64,000 nt of DNA, taken from Bacillota bacterium (lineage in GTDB: Bacteria; Bacillota; Clostridia; Peptostreptococcales; Anaerovoracaceae). The stretch is from NCBI GenBank assembly GCA_025361765.1, contig JANYJS010000094.1, forward strand, positions 1-64,000. Reading direction: 5' to 3'. Below the pieces are notes generated by a model that searched no databases, was not told the DNA's origin, and was given only the letters and a program-made list of their open reading frames with translations. A program made the position numbers and the translations under genes. Shown in pieces: positions 44,255 to 53,034 of the stretch. Position 1 is the first letter of the stretch. Each line of letters begins with the position of its first letter.

Positions 44255-44934
44255 TGCCTTATTTCCTCAGCTTCAAGCGTTGCTATTTTTGTTTCCAGAA
44301 TTGGCTTTAACGCAGTTAAAATTAGAATTATGGCAAACATCGCAGGAACGAGCATATTTGTAGCACCAAAAATACTGAGTGAGAACACTGCGCAGATTAG
44401 TCCGATTAGCGCCGGAATGCGCGTAGGAAAAGACAACCACTGCTCTGTGCAGATGACCGCGAATAGGGCAGTCATTGTAAATTCTATGCCTGTCGTATCA
44501 AGACTGAGCATTGATCCAAACAAGGCGCCTATTAGTGTACCTGAAATCCAATAGATTTGATTCAAAAGAGCGATGCAAAAGAAAAAAGTACCAGCGTCTA
44601 CTCCGGCTGGAACTTTAGTGGAGCATAATAAGGCATAAGTCTCGTCGGTCAATGCAAATATCATATAAGGTTTCTTAGAGCCCATATTTTTGAACCGGTT
44701 AATAAAGGTCAAGCCATAAAACATATGACGCATATTGACAATGAATGTGACCAAAGCAATTTCCAAAAGGCCATTGGCGCCAGATAAAAAATTGATCATG
44801 ACAAACTGCATTGAACCTGCATAGACAGTTAAACTAATTAAACCAGCCCACAAAAAATTCAACCCGGTATTTTGCACGAGCAATCCGAAGGCCATGCCTA
44901 CCACTATATAGCCAATCATAATGGGCACTGTCAC
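44236..44934 (-). CDS. azlC: Branched-chain amino acid exporter subunit AzlC
   Basis: This 232-residue polytopic membrane protein of the AzlC/YgaZ family has GYIVVGMAFGLLVQ, SLTVYAGSMQF, the VNMRHMFYGL motif and FALTDETYAL, all diagnostic. The first canonical start is a GTG at 44934 without a ribosome site. Conserved-looking sequence (KNALKLAFPVTVPIM) continues upstream in frame to an ATT at 44964 preceded by AGAGG, with a stop three codons above that site, so the true start may be AUU. It lies downstream of the flavoprotein gene and upstream of azlD. Confidence 0.9.
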   Translation of the reverse strand: MTVPIMIGYIVVGMAFGLLVQNTGLNFLWAGLISLTVYAGSMQFVMINFLSGANGLLEIALVTFIVNMRHMFYGLTFINRFKNMGSKKPYMIFALTDETYALLCSTKVPAGVDAGTFFFCIALLNQIYWISGTLIGALFGSMLSLDTTGIEFTMTALFAVICTEQWLSFPTRIPALIGLICAVFSLSIFGATNMLVPAMFAIILILTALKPILETKIATLEAEEIRQCKQQL

Positions 44935-44983
44935 TGGAAAAGCTAATTTAAGAGCGTTTTTAATGAGCTTAATCCTCTACTTT

Positions 44984-46243
44984 CTATTTTGTTGCACATA
45001 TATAAGCCGAAGAAAAAGCAAATTGAAGATTATAACCACCGGTATCGCCGTCAATATTGAGAACCTCTCCGGCGAAGAACAGACCAGGATATTTTTCAGA
45101 CTCTAATGTCTTAGGATTGATACCACTAAGAGATACACCACCGGCGGTGACCATAGCAAGATTATAGCCACCCAAACCGCTAATCCTATAGGAATCAGCA
45201 GTAAGCAGATTGATAATCGCCTTAAGATGGCGGTCTGAAACTTGAGAGATTTTTTGGGTGGAATCGACTTTGGCTCTTTGGCAAATGATCTCAAGAAATC
45301 TTTTGGGAAGGCCCAAGTATTCATATAAAAAAGTCAGCAATTGCTGTTGATTGCCTGGCATGCGATTTTTAAAACCGGTCAATATGGTTTTGGCATCCTT
45401 GCTTGTATAATAGTTGATTTGCAGTTGATTGCCTACAGCTGCATATCTAGAAATATTAATGATCGCTGGCCCAGAAAAATTCCTGTGAGTAAGCAAAATA
45501 TCACCTTGAATTTCTGCGGTGATGATCTTTTCAAATTTACGTTCTGTTCCGGCTATCTTTTCTAAAGAATAGATAGAAATTTTAGCGTCTGGAAAGGATA
45601 TGCCCGCTAAAGTTTCATAGGGATAATTATGAACATGAATAGGAACGAGGGCGGGTTTTGGTGGTATGATTTCAATATTAAGATTTTTAAGCACATTAAA
45701 AATACTGCCATCAGAACCAGTGGCTGGGTAGGAGCATCCTCCGCAGGCTATAATCAGCTTGCGGGTTTTATAAGTTCCGTTAGGACAAGTGACAGTGTAA
45801 GTTTTATAAGCCCTGGAATTCTCATCATCATTATAACTGATGACATCTACAGGGGAATTGTAGACAAACTGAAAACCGTTGTCATGACACTTGTGTGCAA
45901 GAGCATTGACAACATCCTTCGACTTAAGCGAAGCTGGAAAAACTTTGCCATCTTCACGTTCGATCAGCTTGACGCCAAGCTGTTCGAAATAATCCTGCAA
46001 AGACTTATTATTGAATTTATATAACACATAGCGAATTTTCCTGCCATTTTCGCCGTAATGCGAAATAAACTCTTTGATGCTGCCGCCATAAGTCAAATTA
46101 CATTGACCAGCGCCAGAAAGCAGAAGCTTATTGCCCAGAGTTTTGGTTTTTTCTAAAATTAATCCTTTAACCGCAGAGGAGTAACTTGCACCCGCGAATA
46201 ATCCTGCTGCTCCTGCTCCGACGATGATTACATCATAAATCAT
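44984..46243 (-). CDS. BaiN/HI0933-like FAD-dependent oxidoreductase
   Basis: This 419-residue flavoprotein has an N-terminal Rossmann motif (DVIIVGAGAAGLFAG), the LLLSGAGQCNLT sequence typical of the HI0933/BaiN (RdsA) family, a GGCSYPATGSDG motif and a C-terminal GLFFAGEVLNIDGDTGGYNLQFAF second FAD-binding segment, here cited in parts GLFFAGEVLNIDGDTGG and YNLQFAF. Family members include the bile-acid reductase BaiN, but most have no assigned substrate and a bile-acid role should not be assumed. Its stop lies 20 bases before the AGAGG-ATT azlC start region, suggesting one transcript. Confidence 0.88.
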   Translation of the reverse strand: MIYDVIIVGAGAAGLFAGASYSSAVKGLILEKTKTLGNKLLLSGAGQCNLTYGGSIKEFISHYGENGRKIRYVLYKFNNKSLQDYFEQLGVKLIEREDGKVFPASLKSKDVVNALAHKCHDNGFQFVYNSPVDVISYNDDENSRAYKTYTVTCPNGTYKTRKLIIACGGCSYPATGSDGSIFNVLKNLNIEIIPPKPALVPIHVHNYPYETLAGISFPDAKISIYSLEKIAGTERKFEKIITAEIQGDILLTHRNFSGPAIINISRYAAVGNQLQINYYTSKDAKTILTGFKNRMPGNQQQLLTFLYEYLGLPKRFLEIICQRAKVDSTQKISQVSDRHLKAIINLLTADSYRISGLGGYNLAMVTAGGVSLSGINPKTLESEKYPGLFFAGEVLNIDGDTGGYNLQFAFSSAYICATK

Positions 46244-46492
46244 AGTGATCCTTACTTTTATATCTCATTTTCTATATGCGATGGCCAATAAAACACAAAC
46301 GAACTTTTTTAATTTATGTCTTATTATATCATAGATTTCAACGTATAGTTAGAATATTTGCATCATTAAATGTTATATTATCAAGAATTTATTACTATAG
46401 ATGAACAGACTTCTGAAATAAAGTATAGACAGTTTAAGATAAATAGATGACAATGAAATCAGAAGAAGAATAATAATTGGGAGGTTAGTACC

Positions 46493-47533
46493 ATGACGGA
46501 AAACACTAATTCTGAATTTGAACTGCAGAACAAAGATATGCCCCAACAAAAAAAGACATTAGGCATAAAGTCAAAAAAAAATATTATGGTTTGGGTGGCT
46601 ATCATTATAATCATCATAGTAGCAGCCTTATTTATTAAATGGACATCAAATTATTTTGGCAATTGGTTTTACGGCAACGATCAATATGTCAGTACTAGTC
46701 CGAACATAGCCGTGCTCTATGTCGAAGGCACCATAATGAGTACCAGCGTTGACAGTTTTCAAATGCCAGTCGGCTACCAACATCAGTGGACGCTGAATCA
46801 AATCGATGATTTGATAAATGACTCCTATAATAAGGCAATAATGCTTGTGATCAACTCTCCTGGCGGAGGCGTTTATGAAAGTGATGAACTTTATCTTAAA
46901 CTGAAAGAGTATCGGGATCAAACGGGAAGACCCATCTATGCGACTATGGGTTCCATGGCGGCGTCGGGCGGCTACTATATTGCGACCGCTTCAGATAAAA
47001 TCTATGCCAATAGGAATACTTGGACGGGCTCTATTGGTGTAACCATTGGCACTTTCTATGATATCTCGGAGTTCCTTGCCAAAAATGGCGTTAAAACAAA
47101 GACGATAACCTCCGGTAACAATAAGGCTATGGGCAGCATGACTGACCCCATGACCGCGGAGCAGCTTGCAATATTTCAATCTTTAGTCAACGAAGCTTAT
47201 GAACAATTCACGGGAATAGTGGCAAAGGAAAGAAAGATGGATCTGTCGGTGGTTAAAAAATTAGCTGATGGTAGAATTTATACAGCCAAGCAGGCTCTTT
47301 CTAATGGTCTTGTGGACGCTATAGGGACAAGGCAGGAAGCCATGTCGGATTTGATCGCAACCTATAAGTTGTCGGATTGTGAAATCGTAGATTTGATTTA
47401 TACAGACAATTCGTTTTTGGGCAAATTGTTATCATCCAAGCTGCCAAGCTTGCCTATGAGTGATACTTCTGCCATTCTTCAAATGGTAAATAGCAGCAGA
47501 CACACACCGATCTCCTATACCTTCGAGTGGTAG
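46493..47533 (+). CDS. sppA: Signal peptide peptidase SppA (S49 family)
   Basis: This 346-residue membrane protease degrades leftover signal peptides. It has a cytoplasmic start, one transmembrane helix (about residues 31-50), then the S49 domain: INSPGGGVYESDELY, MGSMAASGGYYIATASDKI with the nucleophilic Ser, and the TWTGSIGVTIG segment. A Lys for the Ser/Lys dyad lies downstream (SGNNKAMGSMT region). The single-repeat length fits the Firmicute type. TGGGAGG precedes the ATG. The upstream gap is about 250 bp without a clear promoter. Confidence 0.93.
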   Translation: MTENTNSEFELQNKDMPQQKKTLGIKSKKNIMVWVAIIIIIIVAALFIKWTSNYFGNWFYGNDQYVSTSPNIAVLYVEGTIMSTSVDSFQMPVGYQHQWTLNQIDDLINDSYNKAIMLVINSPGGGVYESDELYLKLKEYRDQTGRPIYATMGSMAASGGYYIATASDKIYANRNTWTGSIGVTIGTFYDISEFLAKNGVKTKTITSGNNKAMGSMTDPMTAEQLAIFQSLVNEAYEQFTGIVAKERKMDLSVVKKLADGRIYTAKQALSNGLVDAIGTRQEAMSDLIATYKLSDCEIVDLIYTDNSFLGKLLSSKLPSLPMSDTSAILQMVNSSRHTPISYTFEW

Positions 47534-47622
47534 TTGGATTCCTGAAACGTTTTAGAATAATGGCAATAGCACTAGCATAGGTGTATTGACCTTTTCATTT
47601 AGGTTTTCGGTTTAAGTTTTTT

Positions 47623-47673
47623 CGAAGGGCCAACAATTGTCAAGCTGATCAGCTTGACATTGTTGGCCCTTCG
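47623..47673. repeat. 51-bp near-perfect palindrome between sppA and ylxM
   Basis: CGAAGGGCCAACAA, TTGTCAAGCTGA and their complements form a stem of 25 pairs with one bulged base and almost no loop, centred on GATC. There is no T-run on either strand, so it is not a standard intrinsic terminator. It may still stop transcription from sppA or act as a protein site. Confidence 0.85.
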
Positions 47674-47714
47674 TGCTATTGTAAAAAAAGGATGGTTTCA
47701 GAGAAGGGGTATGA

Positions 47715-48071
47715 ATGTTTGAAAAAATAATCGCAATGAGTTTGCTTTATGATTTTTATGGACAATTATTGACGATCAAACAGCAGGAAATACTCGAAAT
47801 GTATTACAATGACAACTATACATTGGCAGAGATTGCCAAAGAACTTGGCGTTAGCAGGCAAGCCGTTTATGATTCAATTAAGAAAGCTGAAAAAATCTTG
47901 TTCGACTACGAAGATAAGCTCGGATTGACGACTAAATTTCAGGAGACAAATGAAGCTATTGGCAAAATTAACAAATTTATTGAACAAGCATTGTCTGAAC
48001 CAGCTACGGATACCAGCCTTCGCAAAGAGTTGATGGAAATTAAAGCTATTATTGATAAACTAAATGACTAA
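47715..48071 (+). CDS. ylxM: YlxM-like HTH protein of the SRP operon
   Basis: This 118-residue protein has a sigma-70 region 4-like helix-turn-helix ([20 protein letters not shown]) and matches YlxM/p13, which is encoded directly before ffh in Firmicutes and affects SRP function. A GAAGGGG site precedes the ATG. ffh follows 21 bp later. Confidence 0.92.
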   Translation: MFEKIIAMSLLYDFYGQLLTIKQQEILEMYYNDNYTLAEIAKELGVSRQAVYDSIKKAEKILFDYEDKLGLTTKFQETNEAIGKINKFIEQALSEPATDTSLRKELMEIKAIIDKLND

Positions 48072-48092
48072 ATATGAAATGGAGACAGCATT

Positions 48093-49427
48093 ATGGCATT
48101 TGAGGGTCTTTCAGAAAAGCTTCAAAATGTATTTAAAAAACTTAAAGGTAAAGGCATCTTAACTGAAACGGATATCAACGAGGCTATGCGTGAGGTTAAA
48201 CTTGCTTTACTTGAGGCTGATGTCAATTTTAAAGTGGTAAAAGAATTTGTTGAAAAAGTTAAGGAAAAGTCGCTGGGACAAGACGTTCTATCGAGCCTGA
48301 CTCCGGGACAACAGGTCATAAAAATCGTCAATGAAGAACTCATAACGCTAATGGGCGGGACGAATAGCAAGCTGACTTTTTCGCCAAGAGGATTTACCGT
48401 AATCCTAATGGTTGGTCTTCAGGGCACGGGTAAAACAACCACCTGTGGAAAACTGGCGGTTTATCTAAAGAAGAATGGCAAAAAACCTATGATGGCCGCT
48501 TGCGACGTTTATAGGCCAGCTGCCATCGACCAGCTTGAAATAATCGGCAGCAAGATTGGCGTTCCTGTATTCACTCTGAGGGAGTCAAACCAGCCCGAAT
48601 TCATTGCAGAACAGGCGGTCAAAGAGGCTGAGTTAAAAGGATATGATGTTCTGATTATTGACACATCAGGAAGGCTTCACATTGATGATGAATTGATGGA
48701 TGAGCTGGTCAGAATCAAGACAAGAACAAAGCCCCATGAAATATTGCTGGTTGTCGATGCTATGACAGGACAAGATGCAGTTAATGCTGCAGAAGGCTTC
48801 AATGCTAAGCTTGGCATCGATGGCATTATTATGACAAAACTAGATGGAGACTCAAGAGGCGGCGCAGCTTTGTCGGTTAAAGCTGTGACAGGAAAACCCA
48901 TAAAATTCGTGGGTGTCGGAGAAAAATCCGACGCATTAGAACAATTTCACCCAGAAAGAATGGCTTCTAGAATTCTTGGTATGGGCGATATGATGAGCTT
49001 AATCGAAAAAGCGCAGGATCATTTTGACGAGAAAAATGCTGCTGAACTTGAAAGAAAAATGAAGAAAAATGAGTTTACGCTTCAGGACTTTCTCGATCAA
49101 ATCGGTCAGATCAAAAAAATGGGTGGTCTTACGAAAATGATGGATATGTTGCCAGGCATGAACAATAAAGCACTCCAGGAAGCTAATGTTGATGAGAAGG
49201 AATTTATCCATATGGAGGCGATTATTCAGTCGATGAGTAAACAGGAGCGTAAAGACCCTTCGTTGCTTAACGGAAGCAGAAGAAAAAGGATAGCAGCAGG
49301 AGCTGGCGTCCCTGTCAGCAAGGTCAACGGACTGATCAAAAAATATGAAGATGCTAAGAAAATGATGAAACAGTTTGTTAATGGACCAAAGCATAAGAGA
49401 AACAGTATGTTTCGCGGCTTTCAATAA
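48093..49427 (+). CDS. ffh: Signal recognition particle protein Ffh
   Basis: This 444-residue SRP GTPase targets nascent membrane proteins to the translocase. N and G domains show LVGLQGTGKTTTCGKLA-type G1 (GLQGTGKTTTCGK), DVYRPAAIDQL, DTSGRLHID (G3) and TKLDGDSRGG (G4). The Met-rich M domain follows, with GGLTKMMDMLPGM and the RNA-binding SRRKRIAAGAG motif. The protein is complete. It is followed by rpsP after a 101-bp leader. Confidence 0.98.
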   Translation: MAFEGLSEKLQNVFKKLKGKGILTETDINEAMREVKLALLEADVNFKVVKEFVEKVKEKSLGQDVLSSLTPGQQVIKIVNEELITLMGGTNSKLTFSPRGFTVILMVGLQGTGKTTTCGKLAVYLKKNGKKPMMAACDVYRPAAIDQLEIIGSKIGVPVFTLRESNQPEFIAEQAVKEAELKGYDVLIIDTSGRLHIDDELMDELVRIKTRTKPHEILLVVDAMTGQDAVNAAEGFNAKLGIDGIIMTKLDGDSRGGAALSVKAVTGKPIKFVGVGEKSDALEQFHPERMASRILGMGDMMSLIEKAQDHFDEKNAAELERKMKKNEFTLQDFLDQIGQIKKMGGLTKMMDMLPGMNNKALQEANVDEKEFIHMEAIIQSMSKQERKDPSLLNGSRRKRIAAGAGVPVSKVNGLIKKYEDAKKMMKQFVNGPKHKRNSMFRGFQ

Positions 49428-49445
49428 AATAATAGTTGATTAAAT

Positions 49446-49498
49446 TCAGCATGCTGAGTTTAACATAGATAGGTGGGAGCGGCATTGCCCTTGCACCT
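49446..49498 (+). promoter_or_regulatory. Possible structured leader of rpsP
   Basis: TCAGCATGCTGA (49446-49457) is a perfect 12-base palindrome. AGGTG (49471-49475) can pair with CACCT (49494-49498) around an inner GGC-ATT-GCC hairpin. Together they may form a leader controlling rpsP within the ffh operon, but no known ribosomal-protein leader is recognised. Confidence 0.3.
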
Positions 49499-49528
49499 TA
49501 AACAAAGATTAATTAGGAGGTGAAAAAA

Positions 49529-49771
49529 ATGGCAGTAAAAATCAGATTAAAAAGAATGGGCGCTAACAAGAAACCTTTTTATAGAGTTATTGTAGCTGAT
49601 TCCCGTTCGCCAAGAGATGGAAAGTTTATTGAAGAAATCGGTTATTATAATCCCCTGACAAATCCAGCGGATGTTAAGATTGATGGAGATAAGGCAAAAC
49701 AGTGGATATCTAACGGAGCACAGCCTACTGAAACAGTTAAAAGTCTGTTGAAGAAAGCAGGAATTATCTAA
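49529..49771 (+). CDS. rpsP: 30S ribosomal protein S16
   Basis: This 80-residue protein starts [19 protein letters not shown] and continues [20 protein letters not shown], the typical S16 sequence. It is required for 30S assembly. A perfect AGGAGG (49515-49520) lies eight bases before ATG 49529; an in-frame GTG at 49520 is part of that site. The rpsP-khpA-rimM-trmD order follows. Confidence 0.98.
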   Translation: MAVKIRLKRMGANKKPFYRVIVADSRSPRDGKFIEEIGYYNPLTNPADVKIDGDKAKQWISNGAQPTETVKSLLKKAGII

Positions 49772-49789
49772 TTAAGGAGCGATGATCCT

Positions 49790-50020
49790 ATGAAAGAATT
49801 AGTAGAAGCAATTGCAAAAGCACTTGTTGATTTTCCTGACGAAGTTGTTGTCACTGAAGTTATTAGTGAACAAACTATAATCCTTGAGCTTAAAGTCTCT
49901 CCCGACGATATGGGAAAAGTAATCGGCAAGCAAGGCAGGATAGCAAAGGCGCTAAGAACAGTTGTCAAGGCAGCGGCCACTAAAGATAACAAAAGAGTCC
50001 TAGTCGAGATTATTCAATAG
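49790..50020 (+). CDS. khpA: KH-domain RNA-binding protein KhpA
   Basis: This 76-residue single KH-domain protein has the [15 protein letters not shown] motif (GxxG loop), homologous to YlqC/KhpA, which with KhpB binds RNA and affects cell division in some Firmicutes. AAGGAG precedes the ATG. It is followed by an unusual hairpin before rimM; ylqD, often next in Bacillus, is absent. Confidence 0.93.
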   Translation: MKELVEAIAKALVDFPDEVVVTEVISEQTIILELKVSPDDMGKVIGKQGRIAKALRTVVKAAATKDNKRVLVEIIQ

Positions 50021-50030
50021 AACACAGATG

Positions 50031-50080
50031 TAGGGACGTTCAATTTAATGATGAAAATGATTAAATTGAAGGTCCCTATT
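50031..50080 (+). terminator. Long hairpin between khpA and rimM
   Basis: TAGGGAC pairs with GTCCCTA and TTCAATTTAAT with ATTAAATTGAA, separated by a single G-G mismatch: 18 bp in all with a 10-base loop, followed by TTTACC. It may attenuate the ffh-rpsP-khpA transcript or protect its 3' end. Confidence 0.65.
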
Positions 50081-50099
50081 TACCAAAAGGAATAAAGTT

Positions 50100-50594
50100 A
50101 TGGAACAGCTTAAACTTGGACAGATTGTGAGTGTGGTTGGGTTAAAGGGCGAACTTAAAGTTTACCCCTTCACAGATTACCGAGAAAGATTCGAAGAACT
50201 AAAAGAACTTAACATCGCTGAGAAGGTTTTTAGAATTGAGAAGGTGCGTTATGGCAATAATAATGTGGTCATTCTTAAGATCGAAGGTATTAATGACCGA
50301 ACCTCAGCTGAAAAGTTAAGAGGAAGCTTCCTCATGATTGACAAAAATAATGCGCGAAAGCTTCCTGAAGATGCCTACTTCATAGGGGACTTAATCGGGC
50401 TTAGAGTAATTAAGAGTGATGGGACAATAGTTGGAAGGCTAACCGATGTGATACAAAACAAAGCCCAGGATCTTTACGAAATCGAAACTGAAGATAAAAT
50501 CAAGTTTTTAATACCGGCGGTAGAAGAGTTTGTTTTAAATATTGACGTTGAAAATGGCATTATGAAGGTCCATTTGATTGAAGGTTTGATATAA
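50100..50594 (+). CDS. rimM: Ribosome maturation factor RimM
   Basis: This 164-residue 16S processing factor has an N-terminal beta-barrel (GQIVSVVGLKGELKVYPFTD) and a C-terminal PRC barrel (EDAYFIGDLIGLRV, FLIPAVEEFV). It helps mature the 30S head with S19. AAAGGAATAAAGTT precedes the ATG. trmD starts one base after its stop. Confidence 0.95.
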   Translation: MEQLKLGQIVSVVGLKGELKVYPFTDYRERFEELKELNIAEKVFRIEKVRYGNNNVVILKIEGINDRTSAEKLRGSFLMIDKNNARKLPEDAYFIGDLIGLRVIKSDGTIVGRLTDVIQNKAQDLYEIETEDKIKFLIPAVEEFVLNIDVENGIMKVHLIEGLI

Positions 50595-50595
50595 A

Positions 50596-51351
50596 ATGAT
50601 GCATATAAAGGTGTTAACCCTTTTTCCAGAAATGCTGGCACCGGTAGTATCAGAAAGCATAATTGGAAGAGCTCAGCAAAACGGACTTCTAAGCATAGAT
50701 CTGATTAACATCAGGGATTTTACTGTTGACAAGCATAATAAGGCTGACGACTACCCCTTTGGGGGAGGTGCTGGCATGATTATGTCGGCAGATCCGATCT
50801 TTCGGACCTTAAACAGCCTATCTGTGAAAGATCAGAAAATTATCTACATGTCTCCAAGAGGCAAAGTCTTAAACCAAGAGATGATTGAGAACCTTTCGTC
50901 AGAGCGAGAAATAACCATTCTTTGTGGGCACTACGAAGGCATTGATCAACGCGTGCTGGATTATTGGCAAATCGAAGAAGTGTCTATAGGGGATTACATA
51001 TTAACTGGAGGCGAAATTCCGGCGCTGGTTGTCATTGACTCTGTGGCGCGTATGCTTCCTGAGGTACTTGGCAGCAGTGACGCCCATAATGAAGAATCCA
51101 TATATTCCGGTCTCCTGGAATATCCTCAATATACTAAACCCAGAGAATACATGAATATGGTTGTCCCTGAGGTGCTGATTTCAGGCAATCATAAGTTAAT
51201 ACACTTATGGCAGTTTGAAGAATCTCTAAGAATTACTAAAAAAAGAAGACTTGATTTATTTCATCAATTTTGTCAAAATCCAGGGGTTTTAACGAAAGAA
51301 GAGCGAAAAATACTGGAGAAATTAAAAGATGAATTACAAAATGAAGACTAG
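50596..51351 (+). CDS. trmD: tRNA (guanine-N1-)-methyltransferase TrmD
   Basis: This 251-residue SPOUT enzyme forms m1G37 in tRNAs and so prevents frameshifting. Knot motifs are complete: PFGGGAGMIMSADPIF, LCGHYEGIDQRVLDYW and SIGDYILTGGEIPALV. Two adjacent ATGs (50596 and 50599) are possible. Its 3' end overlaps the next gene by 23 bp. rplS, the usual next gene, is not in this window. Confidence 0.97.
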   Translation: MMHIKVLTLFPEMLAPVVSESIIGRAQQNGLLSIDLINIRDFTVDKHNKADDYPFGGGAGMIMSADPIFRTLNSLSVKDQKIIYMSPRGKVLNQEMIENLSSEREITILCGHYEGIDQRVLDYWQIEEVSIGDYILTGGEIPALVVIDSVARMLPEVLGSSDAHNEESIYSGLLEYPQYTKPREYMNMVVPEVLISGNHKLIHLWQFEESLRITKKRRLDLFHQFCQNPGVLTKEERKILEKLKDELQNED

Positions 51352-52276
51352 AAAACTAAAGAAGTATTCAAATAAAGCTATGATTCTGATATACGGAACT
51401 TTAGTAATGATGCTTTTTATATGGATCTATATATTGCCGAATGTTTCGGAGGCTTTCAAGAAAACCGATATTATAGATTATGGTGGAATCCAGGTTAAGG
51501 ATGAAATCACCTGCTATTTTGTCAGAAGTGAAATCGTATATTATGCAAATAATTCTGGGCAAATCCAATATTTTGCTACTGAAGGCGACCAACTTAGAAA
51601 AGCAAGTAAAGTATTAGATATTTCTTCTGAAGCATCATCATATCTTGTAGATCAAAGAGGCATGCTCAGTTATTATATAGACGGGCAGGAATCCTATTTT
51701 AAACCTGAAACTATGAGGGATCTTAAAAAAGATGCTGTTAACAATCTCAAAATTGAGGTTAAAAATACCATCAGGGATAATGCAGTGATCGGTGAACCAA
51801 TTTACAAAATCGTTAATAGTGATAGCTGGTATGCTATAACCTGGATTAAGAAAGAGTCGATTATTAAATATCAGAAGGGGAAAGCCATAACCTTAAAGCT
51901 TAATAAAGGATCTATTATTGGATCAATAGAAGATATTATAAAAAGTGATGGCGATTTTATGGTGATTTTAAAATTCAACCACTATAACTCCGAGATGGCA
52001 CAAATCAGAAAAATCAAAACAGAAATTATTACTGCAGATTATAAGGGCCTAATTATTTCAAACAAAAGCATTAGAACTATTGGAGATAAAACTGGTGTTT
52101 ATATCAAAGATGTGAGTGGCAACTTTGTATTCAAACCTATTAGGATCATTACCTCTGATGGGGTCTACTCATTGGTCGAAAGTGCCTTCTATTATGAGAC
52201 TTCCGGAGACATAAGCCAAAGAGTTGAGACTGTGGATATTTACGATGAAGTATTGAAAAATGGAAAGCCAAATTAG
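51329..52276 (+). CDS. HlyD-like membrane-anchored protein of unknown function
   Basis: This 315-residue protein starts with a basic tip (TRKLKKYSNK), one transmembrane helix (about residues 17-37), then an extracytoplasmic beta-rich region, broadly like an adaptor (HlyD) half without the coiled coil. Clostridia often carry such a gene just before yggS-sepF, annotated as an HlyD-domain protein, but no function is known. It overlaps trmD by 23 bp and ends 25 bp before yggS, so it may be tied to the division cluster. Confidence 0.6.
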   Translation: MNYKMKTRKLKKYSNKAMILIYGTLVMMLFIWIYILPNVSEAFKKTDIIDYGGIQVKDEITCYFVRSEIVYYANNSGQIQYFATEGDQLRKASKVLDISSEASSYLVDQRGMLSYYIDGQESYFKPETMRDLKKDAVNNLKIEVKNTIRDNAVIGEPIYKIVNSDSWYAITWIKKESIIKYQKGKAITLKLNKGSIIGSIEDIIKSDGDFMVILKFNHYNSEMAQIRKIKTEIITADYKGLIISNKSIRTIGDKTGVYIKDVSGNFVFKPIRIITSDGVYSLVESAFYYETSGDISQRVETVDIYDEVLKNGKPN

Positions 52277-52301
52277 GCACATATTGTGCAGGAGGAGAAC
52301 C

Positions 52302-53000
52302 ATGAATCATATTGAAGAAAACATAGCTTTATTGAAGCAAAGAATAAAAAATGTATCCATGCAGCATCGCCCTAATGGTAGCGATGTTCTATTGGTCGCC
52401 GTAACAAAGACAAGGTCTTCGGAGGAAATAAATTTAGCAATTGATGCTGGCATAACGGATATCGGAGAAAACAAGGTCCAGGAAATAATAGACAAATACG
52501 ACCGGGTCAAGTCCGTTCGCTGGCATATGATTGGACATCTTCAGACAAATAAGGTAAAATACATCATAGACAAAGTGAATATGATTCATTCAGTAGATAC
52601 CTTTAAACTGGCAGAAGAGATCGACAAGAGGGCTGAGCAGGCAGGTCTTATAATGGACATCTTGGTTCAGATCAACGCCGCGAATGAGGAAAGCAAATTT
52701 GGCATTTCAGAAAAAGAATCAGAGAATTTGATCGCTGAAATACTCAAAAACTGTCCTCATATTAGAATCAAAGGGCTTATGTCTATTGCGCCATTTGAGA
52801 ATGATCCCGAGGAGGTTCGACCATACTTTAAGCAGGTCCACACTCTATTTGATCGATTCTCAAAGATAGCAGATGAAAAGCTGGATTTCAAATTCTTGTC
52901 AATGGGTATGTCCAATGATTATGAAGTTGCAATTGCCGAAGGTTCTAATCTGGTTAGGATTGGCACGGCGATCTTTGGTGACAGGCATTATCCACAATAG
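52302..53000 (+). CDS. yggS: YggS-family PLP homeostasis protein
   Basis: This 232-residue fold-type III PLP-binding protein (YlmE/PLPBP) maintains vitamin B6 and amino acid balance. The PLP Lys lies in VAVTKTRSSEEINLA; GENKVQEI, WHMIGHLQTNKVKYI and a GMSNDYEVAI phosphate site are also seen. Start ATG 52302 has AGGAGGAG just upstream; an in-frame ATG at 52260 lies within the preceding gene. It is followed by sepF, as in most Gram-positives. Confidence 0.96.
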   Translation: MNHIEENIALLKQRIKNVSMQHRPNGSDVLLVAVTKTRSSEEINLAIDAGITDIGENKVQEIIDKYDRVKSVRWHMIGHLQTNKVKYIIDKVNMIHSVDTFKLAEEIDKRAEQAGLIMDILVQINAANEESKFGISEKESENLIAEILKNCPHIRIKGLMSIAPFENDPEEVRPYFKQVHTLFDRFSKIADEKLDFKFLSMGMSNDYEVAIAEGSNLVRIGTAIFGDRHYPQ

Positions 53001-53034
53001 CAAATCTTTTACAGTTCAACAGGAGGAAATCAAG

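Noticed and set aside
45629-46024. 131-codon plus-strand reading frame inside the flavoprotein gene
   Set aside because: It is antisense to a well-supported FAD-dependent oxidoreductase and shows no family features.
44984-46243. Assigning the flavoprotein as a bile-acid 7-dehydroxylation enzyme (BaiN)
   Set aside because: No bai genes lie nearby, and this family is widespread in bacteria without bile-acid metabolism.
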